Assembly (NCBI RefSeq): GCF_014699035.1
Contig: NZ_JACXAA010000006.1
Location: 392,434 to 456,433, forward strand
From: Spirosoma validum
GTDB taxonomy: Bacteria; Bacteroidota; Bacteroidia; Cytophagales; Spirosomataceae
Direction: 5' to 3'
Length of the DNA: 64,000 bases
The position numbers and the translations under genes are program-made. How positions within the stretch are numbered: the stretch's first letter is position 1; every line of letters begins with the position of its first letter. Under the pieces are notes generated by a model. That model was not told where the DNA came from. It saw only the letters and a program-made list of their open reading frames with translations, and searched no databases. Shown here piece after piece: positions 36,848-44,364 of this stretch.

Positions 36848-37876
36848 ATGACGAAATCCATTCTTGGCTATTCCATAGCCCTTTTGCTGTTAACAACCAG
36901 TGCCTGCCGGACAAAAGAGTCGAAAACCGATACTACACAGACAACTGAGCAACCAGCAGTTGTTACAGCCCCAGCCTTTAATGCGGACTCAGCTTATACG
37001 TACGTTGACCAACAGGTAAAGTTTGGTCCACGTGTACCTAACACGCCCGCGCACGTTCAAACAGGTAACTACCTTGCTGCTAAACTAAAACAGTTCGGTT
37101 GTGGGGTTACTGAGCAATCGTTTGTAGCCACTACGTGGGATGGCAAAAAACTCAATGCCCGCAATATAATTGGCAGTATTAACCCTAAGGCGACCAAGCG
37201 AATTTTATTAGCTTCTCACTGGGATTCGCGCCCTCATGCCGATCAGGATCCTGACGCGGCTGATAAAAATAAGGCGGTAACGGCAGCTAACGATGGAGCA
37301 AGTGGTGTAGGCGTATTGCTTGAATTAGCCCGTGCGATTCAACAAAGTCAGCAGAAGCCAACGGTGGGCATTGACATCATTTTCTTTGATGCTGAGGATT
37401 GGGGGAACGGCGAAAAGGCGAGTGGTGATTTTGAGAAAGAAACGGGAAATCAGTACGATTATATTGGCTTTTGTCTGGGTTCGCGTTATTGGGCTAAAAA
37501 TCTCCACAAGCCTGGCTACTCGGCGTACTACGGTATTTTGCTGGACATGGTTGGAGCCAAAGGTGCTACGTTCGCCAAGGAAGGCCTTTCGATGCAGTTT
37601 GCGCCGACAGTTGTCAATAATGTCTGGCAAACAGCTAGCCGCGCCGGTTACAGTCAATATTTCATTGATACGCCCGGCGGCCAAATCACGGACGATCACC
37701 TTGCCCCAAACACCATTGCTAAAATTCCGATGATTGACATCATTCATACGAATATTGGGTCGGGGGGCTTTTTCCCGGCCTGGCATACAGCTGAAGACAA
37801 CATGAGTAATATTGATCGGGGTACACTTAAAGCCGTAGGCCAAACCCTGTTGCAGGTTCTTTATAACGAACAATGA
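36848..37876 (+). CDS. M28 family zinc peptidase, glutaminyl cyclase-like lipoprotein
   Basis: The start at ATG 36848 gives a lipoprotein signal peptide with lipobox TTSAC (Cys20); an in-frame ATG 21 bases upstream is a weaker choice. The zinc-binding residues appear in ASHWDSRPH, NDGASGVGVLLELA, FFDAEDWG and LDMVGAKG, with a later His in IIHTNIG. The spacing and the LDMVGA/NDGAS segments resemble bacterial glutaminyl-peptide cyclotransferases more than aminopeptidases. It would act in the periplasm or at the cell surface, possibly cyclising N-terminal Gln of secreted proteins, which is common in Bacteroidota. A 28-bp inverted repeat follows. Confidence 0.85.
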   Translation: MTKSILGYSIALLLLTTSACRTKESKTDTTQTTEQPAVVTAPAFNADSAYTYVDQQVKFGPRVPNTPAHVQTGNYLAAKLKQFGCGVTEQSFVATTWDGKKLNARNIIGSINPKATKRILLASHWDSRPHADQDPDAADKNKAVTAANDGASGVGVLLELARAIQQSQQKPTVGIDIIFFDAEDWGNGEKASGDFEKETGNQYDYIGFCLGSRYWAKNLHKPGYSAYYGILLDMVGAKGATFAKEGLSMQFAPTVVNNVWQTASRAGYSQYFIDTPGGQITDDHLAPNTIAKIPMIDIIHTNIGSGGFFPAWHTAEDNMSNIDRGTLKAVGQTLLQVLYNEQ

Positions 37877-37881
37877 GGGTC

Positions 37882-37952
37882 TAACCACAGAGTCACGGAG
37901 AACACAGAGAAATATTGAGGAAGACTCTGTGCTCTCCGTGACTCTGTGGTTA
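37882..37952. repeat. 28-bp inverted repeat with CACAGAG cores
   Basis: Arms 37882-37909 and 37925-37952 match at 27 of 28 positions with a 15-base loop. Each arm contains CCACAGAGTCACGGAG. It lies six bases after the M28 stop and ends 12 bases before the next start. I recall similar CACAGAG hairpins dispersed in many bacterial genomes. Confidence 0.75.
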
Positions 37953-37964
37953 AATAAAATAAAT

Positions 37965-38345
37965 ATGAAGTTTTTGCTCTTACCACTTACTGTAATCTTG
38001 TTATCTAGATGCAGTCCTGCTCCTGATACGTTTGGCAAACTTGATTTGAAAAAATGGCGAGGTGATCGGGGCGGCTGCAATGGTGTTCGCGATGCAATTT
38101 TGCCCGATTTTAGGGCTGAAGTTCAAAATTTGAAAGGCCAGACCGCGAATACACTTACAGAGTTACTGGGCCGTCCTGATATCAACCAGATTGCCGACCG
38201 TAATCAGAAGTTCTATATTTATTTTTTGGAGAAAGGGCCTCAATGTGACCAACCCGGCGCAAAATCCAACAGTCGCTCGGTAGCGATACGTATGAGTGCC
38301 ATCGGCTTAGCCACCGAAATTACCTTCCAGAATGGTCTTCCGTAA
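37965..38345 (+). CDS. Small lipoprotein of unknown function
   Basis: From the ATG at 37965 the N-terminus is MKFLLLPLTVILLSRCSPAP, a lipoprotein signal with lipobox LLSRC (Cys16). The longer open frame begins inside the preceding repeat and is rejected. The mature part (about 110 residues) has KKWRGDRGGCNGVRDAI, a helix, then LLGRPDINQIADRNQKFYIYFLEKGPQC, which looks like the BamE/SmpA-type small outer-membrane fold, and two Cys that could pair. The function is not recognised. It lies downstream of the M28 lipoprotein and converges on nadD. Confidence 0.7.
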   Translation: MKFLLLPLTVILLSRCSPAPDTFGKLDLKKWRGDRGGCNGVRDAILPDFRAEVQNLKGQTANTLTELLGRPDINQIADRNQKFYIYFLEKGPQCDQPGAKSNSRSVAIRMSAIGLATEITFQNGLP

Positions 38346-38361
38346 TAGTAGCCTGGCCGGG

Positions 38362-38934
38362 CTACACATAAAATTTTTTCCGCTCAATCATTTCTTCCAC
38401 GACTTCCGGCACCATATAGCGGATGGAACGATTGGCACGAATACAGTCGCGGATGAACGTAGCGGAAATATCCAGCAAAGGCGCTTCGATGACGCGAACA
38501 TTAGCGTGCGTTTTGAACGGACTTTCTACCGCACGGGGACGTTTGTAAACGTATAATCCGTAGTATTCCAGAATCTTATCGTAGTTTTTCCAGTTGGCAA
38601 ATTGCTCCAGATTGTCTTCGCCCATAATCAGCCGAAATGTGTGCTGCGGATATTTTTCTCCAAGCCGCACCAACGTATCAATTGTATAACTGGGCTTTGG
38701 CATCGAAAACTCAATGTTAGTTGCTTTCAGGCGGCTATTGTCGGCAATAGCGCGCTCGACCATGTCGATCCGGTCGAATTCGTGCAGCAAACTCTTCGTC
38801 TTCTTAAATGGATTCTGGGGCGACACCACGAACCACACCTGCTCCAGGTCAGTAGTCGTGGCCATCGTGTTTGCAATGATCAGGTGACCAGTATGAATGG
38901 GATTGAACGAGCCGAAGAATAAGCCGATTTTCAT
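38362..38934 (-). CDS. nadD: Nicotinate-nucleotide adenylyltransferase
   Basis: The enzyme transfers AMP to nicotinate mononucleotide in NAD synthesis. The nucleotidyltransferase motif GSFNPIHTGHLIIA (8-21) contains the H/TxGH signature. VVSPQNPFKK and the C-terminal ISATFIRDCIRANRSIRYMVP (the ISSTxxR-type motif) are both present. The 190 residues are standard. It lies downstream of gmk on the same strand with a 20/25-bp inverted repeat between them. Confidence 0.95.
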   Translation of the reverse strand: MKIGLFFGSFNPIHTGHLIIANTMATTTDLEQVWFVVSPQNPFKKTKSLLHEFDRIDMVERAIADNSRLKATNIEFSMPKPSYTIDTLVRLGEKYPQHTFRLIMGEDNLEQFANWKNYDKILEYYGLYVYKRPRAVESPFKTHANVRVIEAPLLDISATFIRDCIRANRSIRYMVPEVVEEMIERKKFYV

Positions 38935-38945
38935 AATTAGTCGTT

Positions 38946-39006
38946 AGTCAATAGCCAGCAGTCGATAGTACTACGTATACTTACTGTCGACTGACGACTA
39001 TTGGCT
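38946..39006. repeat. Imperfect 25-bp inverted repeat between gmk and nadD
   Basis: Arms 38946-38970 and 38982-39006 match at 20 of 25 positions, with an 11-base loop. The motif is built of AGTC/GACT units. It separates two same-strand genes, so it may weaken or stabilise the downstream nadD message. Confidence 0.55.
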
Positions 39007-39021
39007 TATGGTACTGATGAC

Positions 39022-39621
39022 CTATATTATAGCGCCTTTTGCCGGCACTTTGTTTTCTGTCACAAAATCATCAACCAGCTTTTGGGCTTTTTGTAGCGAT
39101 GTTTCCAGGTCATCGTTCATCAGAATGACGTCGAAACGATCCTGGAAACTCATTTCAAAATGGACTTTAAACAAACGCCGGGACAAACTCTCTTCCGTTT
39201 CAGAACCCCGACCAATCAGGCGCTGACGTAGCGTTTCTTCATCCGGCACTTTTACAAAGACAGCTAAGGCTTTATCGCCGTAAAAATTCTTCAGCTTTAG
39301 CCCTCCCTGTACGTCTACGTCAAATAATACGTGTTTACCGCTTGCCCAAACGCGCTCAATTTCAGACTTCAACGTACCATAAAAGGCTCCAGTATACACC
39401 TCTTCCCATTCGACAAACTCGTTGTTGTCCAGTTTCTGCTTAAAATCTTCAGGCGTTAGAAAATAATAGTCTTTGCCGTTCTCTTCAGCACGACCCCGAC
39501 GGTCGCGGGTGCAGGCTGAAATGGAAAAGCCGAGATTGTTGTTCTCGGCCAGCAAATGCTTAACGATGGTGGTTTTGCCCGAACCAGAAGGGGCTGAAAA
39601 AATAATAAGTTTACCGTCCAC
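39022..39621 (-). CDS. gmk: Guanylate kinase
   Basis: GMP to GDP kinase, 199 residues. The P-loop is [16 protein letters not shown] (9-24) and the GMP-binding region includes [21 protein letters not shown]. The start is a GTG at 39621, since no ATG lies upstream in frame before the hairpin region and the N-terminus ([18 protein letters not shown]) matches the family in length. nadD follows on the same strand. Confidence 0.96.
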   Translation of the reverse strand: MDGKLIIFSAPSGSGKTTIVKHLLAENNNLGFSISACTRDRRGRAEENGKDYYFLTPEDFKQKLDNNEFVEWEEVYTGAFYGTLKSEIERVWASGKHVLFDVDVQGGLKLKNFYGDKALAVFVKVPDEETLRQRLIGRGSETEESLSRRLFKVHFEMSFQDRFDVILMNDDLETSLQKAQKLVDDFVTENKVPAKGAII

Positions 39622-39650
39622 AGTGGATAATACGTTGGTTGGAATAAAAA

Positions 39651-39706
39651 ATAATTGGGGTAATTAAGGTTGCTTCCATAAGCAATGCCTTAATTACCCC
39701 AATTAT
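39651..39706 (-). terminator. Terminator of the sigma/anti-sigma operon
   Basis: Arms 39651-39669 and 39688-39706 (19 bp, perfect), with an inner TTGCT/AGCAA pairing. On the minus strand the stem is followed by TTTTTTATT. It lies 12 bases past the anti-sigma stop. Confidence 0.85.
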
Positions 39707-39717
39707 CCTGATTGCAA

Positions 39718-40008
39718 TTAGCTGAAACTCAGAATTCGAGATTTAATTGTTGCCACTAACTGTTCTGGACAACATCTTTTCTCCATGCGTTTAGTCAGTA
39801 ATTCCTTTACTTCCTTTTCGAGATGATACATCTCAATACAAGGTTTGCAGGATTCGAGATTAGCTTGCAGTTTAGCAAGCTGTTGTTCGGTGGCTTCTCC
39901 ATCCAGAATCAACTGAATCATCTTCAAGCAGTCAGCCTGGTGGCTGCAATTGTGCTTCATCTCAGGCTTTAGTTCGGATGAAGATGAGGACGGCAACGAC
40001 GTTTGCAT
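39718..40008 (-). CDS. Putative anti-sigma factor
   Basis: This 96-residue soluble protein lies directly downstream of an ECF sigma gene. It has the anti-sigma zinc-domain pattern: CLKMIQLILDGEA followed by LQANLESCKPC (about 27-57). The canonical HxxxCxxC is NxxxCxxC here (Asn in place of His), so zinc binding may be changed. No membrane segment is present, so it is a cytoplasmic anti-sigma, possibly redox sensing through its several Cys (including the CC pair near residue 80). An in-frame ATG at 39960 is an alternative start. Confidence 0.75.
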   Translation of the reverse strand: MQTSLPSSSSSELKPEMKHNCSHQADCLKMIQLILDGEATEQQLAKLQANLESCKPCIEMYHLEKEVKELLTKRMEKRCCPEQLVATIKSRILSFS

Positions 40009-40090
40009 TGGAAAAATTTAATTTATTCCAAGAATAATAATACCCTTAAAGTTATTAGCAGAACCAATTTAGGCTTAGAAAAAGTTCGGT

Positions 40091-40771
40091 TTATTCTTCA
40101 TTTTCTTCTTTGTATCCCATCGAAGAGGCATAATCACGTAACTTTTCTTTCAACAGGTTGCGGGCGCGGTGCAAACGAGATCGGACAGTACCGATTGGGA
40201 TGTCCAGGATCTTAGCCATTTCCTCGTAGGTAAATCCTTCAATATCGCAAAGAATAATAACCGTTCGGAAGTCGACTGGCAACGCATTTAGCGCATTCGC
40301 AACTTCATCGCCAATTAAATCAGAAACGGATTCTGCCCGGAGGTCTACCGTGTGTTCAGATTCAGCGTCTTCAGAGTTATAGGTCGTTTCAACGTCCTGA
40401 TAATCTACCTTAGCTGGCTCCTTACTTTTTTTCCGATAATCGTTAATGAAGCTGTTCTTCAGTATCCGAAACAGCCACGCTTTCGCGTTAGTTCCTTGCT
40501 CAAATGACGAAATAAACCGAAAAGCCTTCAGATACGTATCCTGAACGAGGTCGTTGGCATCATCCTCGTCCATGGTTAGCCGGAAGGCAAAGTTGTACAT
40601 AGAGTCTATATGAGGCATAAACTCCTTATTGAATACCTGGTATTTCTGCTCATCGGTGTAGCGCCGGGCAGGGGTATCTTCCGAGGGCTGCTCAATTGGA
40701 TCGCCGTCGGGTAATAGTTGGTCTTCGTCGCGAGTTGGCGTATCTGACATAACTTGTTGTATAGTCGCCAT
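40091..40771 (-). CDS. ECF RNA polymerase sigma factor
   Basis: This group IV sigma factor has about 226 residues. Sigma region 2 is EFMPHIDSMYNFAFRLTMDEDDANDLVQDTYLKAF, read in two halves, with the -10 recognition helix FRILKNSFINDYRK. Region 4 is LPVDFRTVIILCDIEG then YEEMAKILDIPIGTVRSRLHR (helix-turn-helix). An acidic N-terminal extension (about 1-45) precedes region 2. The frame starts at a TTG (40813), but the ATG at 40771 or the later ATG at 40750 is more plausible. The anti-sigma gene follows 82 bases downstream in the same operon, which suggests release-controlled stress regulation. Confidence 0.88.
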   Translation of the reverse strand: MATIQQVMSDTPTRDEDQLLPDGDPIEQPSEDTPARRYTDEQKYQVFNKEFMPHIDSMYNFAFRLTMDEDDANDLVQDTYLKAFRFISSFEQGTNAKAWLFRILKNSFINDYRKKSKEPAKVDYQDVETTYNSEDAESEHTVDLRAESVSDLIGDEVANALNALPVDFRTVIILCDIEGFTYEEMAKILDIPIGTVRSRLHRARNLLKEKLRDYASSMGYKEENEE

Positions 40772-40954
40772 AAAAGTAAGCGTTAATTGCCGTTTACTGT
40801 CGGCAATCCTCAACGAATTCGCAAATTAGACACGTTCTATTTGCTGAGTTTTATATTACCTGACAGCAAAAACCAATCCTTTGTTTGAGAAAAAGGTTTA
40901 AAATCAGTTATATATGACGATTTGGCAGGAACGATTCCATACATGACAATGTTA

Positions 40955-40996
40955 AAGCCGGTCAATTACTACGTATGGGTAGCAATCGACCGGCTT
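40955..40996. terminator. Hairpin near the end of the Fe-S operon
   Basis: AAGCCGGTC (40955-40963) and GACCGGCTT (40988-40996) with inner ATT/AAT pairing. It is followed by CTTTT on the plus strand and TTAAC on the minus strand. It separates the 41087 gene from the sigma factor gene. Confidence 0.55.
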
Positions 40997-41002
40997 CTTT
41001 TG

Positions 41003-41091
41003 GGTAGCATGGACTTTAGTCCGTGTAGCCGTAGGCTAAAATATCAACTCCATTTTAGCCTACGGCTACACGGACTAAAGTCCATGCTACC
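41003..41091. repeat. Perfect 40-bp inverted repeat overlapping a stop codon
   Basis: Arms 41003-41042 and 41052-41091 are exact complements with a nine-base loop. Each arm contains GCATGGACTTTAGTCC and TAGCCTACGG-type units. The right arm covers the TAG stop (41087-41089) and last sense codon of the minus-strand gene. It shares the GGACTTTAGTCCG core with the repeat at 51434-51494. Confidence 0.85.
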
Positions 41092-41599
41092 TATTGAATA
41101 CCTGTGTTACGTTGAAATAGCGTTTGAGCCATGAATCAGCAGCACGTATACGCCAAGTAGTCAAAAATTCCGCTTTCGTTTGTACCAATGTATTAAACAC
41201 AATCGTCTCTGGCGTTATTGACCCATCCGAAACGGCAGCTTTGAGCATGGGTAAAGCATAAGTCTGAACCGTACCGTTGCCTAACTGAATAGCCGCAGAT
41301 CGATCGAAAAAGTCAACCGGCGGATCGACCTGACGCCCAATCTCCTGCAGCGTTCGTACCGATGAGTCGATTGAACAGCCACTGGGCAATGTGTACCCTT
41401 CATCGACGCCAACTACCACAAAGCGATTCTCGACCACCTGCGCCGAAGCCAGCAAAGGCTGACCGTGTGCAGCCCATTGATCCAAGGCTGGTTTTAGAGC
41501 CTCTTCAATTGTTTTCACATCGCCGTCACTAAGCGGACGGTTAGCCTGATACACCCATACGCGAGCATGATCTGGCAGTTTATCAAAGTCAACGTACAT
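41087..41599 (-). CDS. Conserved protein of unknown function in an Fe-S oxidoreductase operon
   Basis: From the ATG at 41599 (the longer frame runs through a palindrome and is rejected) the product has 170 residues. It is soluble, with PDHARVWVYQANRPLSDGDV at the N-terminus, VVENRFVVVGVDEGYTLPSGCSIDSSVRTLQEIG in the middle, and a helical C-terminus. In related genomes such proteins have been labelled ABC transporter ATPase, but no Walker or signature motif is present. It is the third gene of the Fe-S operon. Its stop codon lies in the repeat arm, so the last residues and stop may be altered by the repeat. Confidence 0.65.
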   Translation of the reverse strand: MYVDFDKLPDHARVWVYQANRPLSDGDVKTIEEALKPALDQWAAHGQPLLASAQVVENRFVVVGVDEGYTLPSGCSIDSSVRTLQEIGRQVDPPVDFFDRSAAIQLGNGTVQTYALPMLKAAVSDGSITPETIVFNTLVQTKAEFLTTWRIRAADSWLKRYFNVTQVFNR

Positions 41600-41608
41600 T
41601 TTAAATGA

Positions 41609-41671
41609 TAAATGATGAATTAGCAGTGATGAATACGTAACAGCAAATGCCCTATGAACATTCATCATTTA
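41609..41671. repeat. 12-bp inverted repeat between operon genes
   Basis: TAAATGATGAAT (41609-41620) and ATTCATCATTTA (41660-41671) are perfect complements with a 39-base loop, between the CCG-domain gene and the 41087 gene. It lies in the 73-base intergenic gap. Confidence 0.5.
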
Positions 41672-41672
41672 C

Positions 41673-42476
41673 TTAAAGCCCCTCACCCTGCGCGATGAGT
41701 TCCGAAATGTCATAGACACGTACTGAATCTTCACGGTTTTTATTCTTAACGCCGTCAGACATCATGGTCATACAAAAGGGGCAGGCCACAGCAATTGTAT
41801 CGGCACCTGTGCCAAGTGCTTCTTCGACACGTTCGACGTTTACGTCTTTCTTGCCGGGTTCAGGCTCTTTGAAATATTGACCACCACCCGCACCACAGCA
41901 CAGGCCATTGGCTCGCACTCGCTTCATTTCAACCAGATCGGCGTCTAAGGCCGCCAGAACCTCGCGTGGCGCTTCGTATACTTTATTAGCACGGCCAAGG
42001 TAGCACGAGTCATGAAACGTTATGCGCCGGCCTTTAAACGACTCACCGTCTTTAACCCGAATACGCCCTTCGTTAATAAGTCCCTGCAAAAACTGCGAAT
42101 GGTGGATGACCTCGTATGTACCGCCCAGTTCAGGGTATTCATTTTTGATTGTGTTGAAGCAGTGCGGACAGGCTGTCACGATTTTCTTGACGTTATAGCC
42201 ATTTAATACCTGAATATTCGATATAGCCTGCATCTGAAACAAGAACTCGTTCCCCGCCCGACGCGCCGGATCACCCGTACAGGCTTCTTCCGGTCCCAAC
42301 ACGGCAAACTTAATCCCGACGTGGTTCAGAATCCGGACGAATGCGATAGTTACGCGTTTATAGCGATCATCGAACGAACCCGCGCAACCGACCCAGAACA
42401 GAATTTCCGGCTCCTCGCCCGAAGCAGCCATGTCGGCCATCGTCGGAACTTTATATGTTTTTACTTCCTGCGTCAT
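41673..42476 (-). CDS. Fe-S oxidoreductase subunit with two CCG domains
   Basis: The 267-residue protein is of the heterodisulfide reductase subunit B / glycolate oxidase GlcF class. Two Cys-rich CCG modules are visible: the first has LFWVGCAGSFDD and IVTACPHCFNT, the second LCCGAGGGQYFKE and AVACPFCMTMMSDG. Such modules bind a non-cubane 4Fe-4S cluster and reduce disulfides or pass electrons from quinol. It is preceded by a membrane Fe-S protein on the same operon, so together they form a membrane-bound oxidoreductase. Confidence 0.85.
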   Translation of the reverse strand: MTQEVKTYKVPTMADMAASGEEPEILFWVGCAGSFDDRYKRVTIAFVRILNHVGIKFAVLGPEEACTGDPARRAGNEFLFQMQAISNIQVLNGYNVKKIVTACPHCFNTIKNEYPELGGTYEVIHHSQFLQGLINEGRIRVKDGESFKGRRITFHDSCYLGRANKVYEAPREVLAALDADLVEMKRVRANGLCCGAGGGQYFKEPEPGKKDVNVERVEEALGTGADTIAVACPFCMTMMSDGVKNKNREDSVRVYDISELIAQGEGL

Positions 42477-42503
42477 GATTTTAGTCTGTAGTCTGGCCCA
42501 ACC

Positions 42504-43880
42504 TTATTTACTTTCATTCACCTGCTCAGCCCAGTTAAAGCGGTCGCTCGGCGAAAATTTCCAGGGAGCCATATTATTCTCGATATTACTAAACATCGCA
42601 TTCCACGACGCCGGTGCCTGCGACTCTTCCATCACCCGATACCGACGTAATTGCAGAATAATATCCAATGGATTGATGTTGATCGGACAGGCATTGATGC
42701 AGGCCTGACAGGTTGTGCAGGCGTTCAGTTCTTCGGCTGTAATGTAATCGTTCAGGAGCGATTTATCGTCACGGTAGTCATCGCCATTCGTTTTCCAACC
42801 CTGTTGAATTTCTTCGAGCCGGTCGCGGGTATCCATCATGATCTTCCGGGGCGACAGTTTCTTGCCGGTAATATTGGCCGGACACGCTGACGTACACCGT
42901 CCACACTCCGTACAACTGTAGGCGTTCATGAGGTTGATCCATTTCAGATCCTGTACGTCCTTCGCACCAAACCGACCAACTTCGGCTGGCTGCTCGCCAT
43001 TATCATTCGTCTGAGAACCGTCTGGTTCTGTTGTTACAGGCAAGCCAAGCGAAAGCTGAACCTCCTTTGTTATTTCAGGCATATTCTGCATTTCTCCTTT
43101 TGGCTGAAGATCGGAGAAATAGACATTCGGAAAACCCAGCGCGATGTGCAGGTGCTTCGAATACGTTACGTAGATAGCAAAGGCCATAATCCCCAAAATA
43201 TGTGCCCACCAGGCAAAACGCTCATAAAAAACCAACGTAGTGTCGCTGAAACCAGTAAAGAGTGGTTTTAAATAGTGACTGATTAGAAAATCAGGAACGA
43301 TACCCTGTAATTCGCCGTAGTGGCCAACACCCCGATCCCGTAGAACGCTGTCCGACGCATTCCAGGTCAGAAATGCAATCATCAGCAGAATTTCGGCGGT
43401 TAGAATAATAGCGGCATCAGTACGTGGCCAGCGAGTCATTTCGCGATGACGTTCCGGCTGAAACCGATTCACTTTCGCCACAAACCGACGGCATAAAAAC
43501 ACTACGCACACGGCCAGCACCCCGAACGCCAGGATTTCAAATACGTCAATCAAAATCGGGTAAACAGGTGTAATGTAAGGCGCAAACAAGCGGTGTGTTC
43601 CCAGAATACCATCCAGAATAATCTCAAGAATTTCAAGATTGATGATGATAAAACCCGCATAGATGACAAAGTGCATCACCCCAACCAGCAGATTCGTAAA
43701 CATCTTTTTCTGCCCAAAAGCCACCAGCAGCATCGTCTTCAATCGCTCATCGGCATGATCGAATCGATTCTCCGGTCTGCCGAGGTTAATGGCACGGGCG
43801 ATAAGCCGGACACGCTTTGTTATATACCAGATTGTTGCAGCCAGAGCCGCAACGAACAAAATTTGTTGTACAATTTCCAT
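42504..43880 (-). CDS. Membrane Fe-S oxidoreductase with 4Fe-4S ferredoxin domain
   Basis: The 458-residue protein has about five or six transmembrane helices in its N-terminal half (NarI/HdrE-like; residues about 5-25, 65-90, 100-130, 150-175, 220-245). It then carries a soluble ferredoxin domain with two 4Fe-4S clusters: CTECGRCTSACPANITGKK and CTTCQACINACPININPLD. The C-terminal WNAMFSNIENN segment is typical of this family. Histidines in the membrane part may hold heme, but cannot be counted with certainty. It transfers electrons between quinone and the CCG-domain partner (next gene). Confidence 0.83.
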   Translation of the reverse strand: MEIVQQILFVAALAATIWYITKRVRLIARAINLGRPENRFDHADERLKTMLLVAFGQKKMFTNLLVGVMHFVIYAGFIIINLEILEIILDGILGTHRLFAPYITPVYPILIDVFEILAFGVLAVCVVFLCRRFVAKVNRFQPERHREMTRWPRTDAAIILTAEILLMIAFLTWNASDSVLRDRGVGHYGELQGIVPDFLISHYLKPLFTGFSDTTLVFYERFAWWAHILGIMAFAIYVTYSKHLHIALGFPNVYFSDLQPKGEMQNMPEITKEVQLSLGLPVTTEPDGSQTNDNGEQPAEVGRFGAKDVQDLKWINLMNAYSCTECGRCTSACPANITGKKLSPRKIMMDTRDRLEEIQQGWKTNGDDYRDDKSLLNDYITAEELNACTTCQACINACPININPLDIILQLRRYRVMEESQAPASWNAMFSNIENNMAPWKFSPSDRFNWAEQVNESK

Positions 43881-43964
43881 TCGCTTACTATTACGTATTA
43901 TATCTGATAATCAGCAGGATTAGTCAAATGCTTGTACTTCATTGAAAAATATTCCGGACAATGT

Positions 43965-43995
43965 CTTGCAAAAAGGCATGTAACGCGTACTTTTG
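43965..43995 (+). promoter_or_regulatory. tRNA-Phe promoter
   Basis: CTTG at 43965-43968, a 19-base spacer and TACTTTTG at 43988-43995 match TTTG-N19-TAnnTTTG with one mismatch. The tRNA starts 13 bases past the -7 box. Confidence 0.7.
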
Positions 43996-44007
43996 CACCC
44001 ACGTTTC

Positions 44008-44083
44008 GGTGATGTAGCTCAGTTGGTAGAGCAAAGGACTGAAAATCCTTGTGTCGGCGGTTCGATTCCGTCCATCACCACCA
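44008..44083 (+). tRNA. tRNA-Phe (anticodon GAA)
   Basis: The acceptor stem is GGTGATG with CATCACC; the discriminator is A and CCA is encoded. D-loop AGCTCAGTTGGTAGAGC and T-arm GGTTCGATTCC are standard. The anticodon arm GGACTGAAAATCC carries GAA, which reads Phe codons. It has its own promoter and a terminator at 44093-44121. Confidence 0.97.
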
Positions 44084-44092
44084 CCTTAACGT

Positions 44093-44121
44093 AAGCCTTC
44101 CCAACCGGGGAGGCTTTTTTT
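44093..44121 (+). terminator. Terminator of tRNA-Phe
   Basis: AAGCCTTCCC and GGGGAGGCTT arms with a four-base loop, followed by a T-run. Confidence 0.9.
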
Positions 44122-44180
44122 GTGTCCCTGACGCCAAACATCTGCTTTTGCTACACAAATTCATAAATGTAATGCAGATT

Positions 44181-44202
44181 ATTAGTATGCATGCATACTA
44201 AT
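44181..44202. promoter_or_regulatory. Perfect 22-bp palindrome, candidate operator
   Basis: The core AGTATGCATGCATACT is perfectly symmetric without a loop, as for a dimeric regulator site. It lies immediately downstream of a minus-strand promoter match (44214-44244) and 160 bases ahead of the DUF2279 gene. Confidence 0.5.
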
Positions 44203-44213
44203 TTTCATATCGG

Positions 44214-44244
44214 CAAAGGTACTACTTTCCCTAAATTTAACAAG
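44214..44244 (-). promoter_or_regulatory. Orphan promoter-like sequence on the minus strand
   Basis: On the minus strand CTTG, a 19-base spacer and TACCTTTG match the consensus almost fully. No gene of normal size starts within the next 200 bases on that strand; the nearest is the Fe-S protein 330 bases away beyond the tRNA. Confidence 0.5.
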
Positions 44245-44364
44245 CAGATTCAATACGTTGTTTACGGGGTCTCCGATACTAATGCACATACGTCTGATTT
44301 CATAAGGTAGCTGCTAAGTTTTCGCTATGTAACTTATTCATTGCCTTTGAGTCATATAGCACTT

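Noticed and set aside
37325..38080. Long minus-strand frame (251 codons) opposite the M28 gene
   Set aside because: It lies antisense to a well-supported lipoprotein enzyme and shows no family motif; codon pattern follows the plus-strand gene.
41003..41091. The 40-bp inverted repeat as ends of an insertion sequence
   Set aside because: The arms are nine bases apart with nothing between them, so no element is enclosed.
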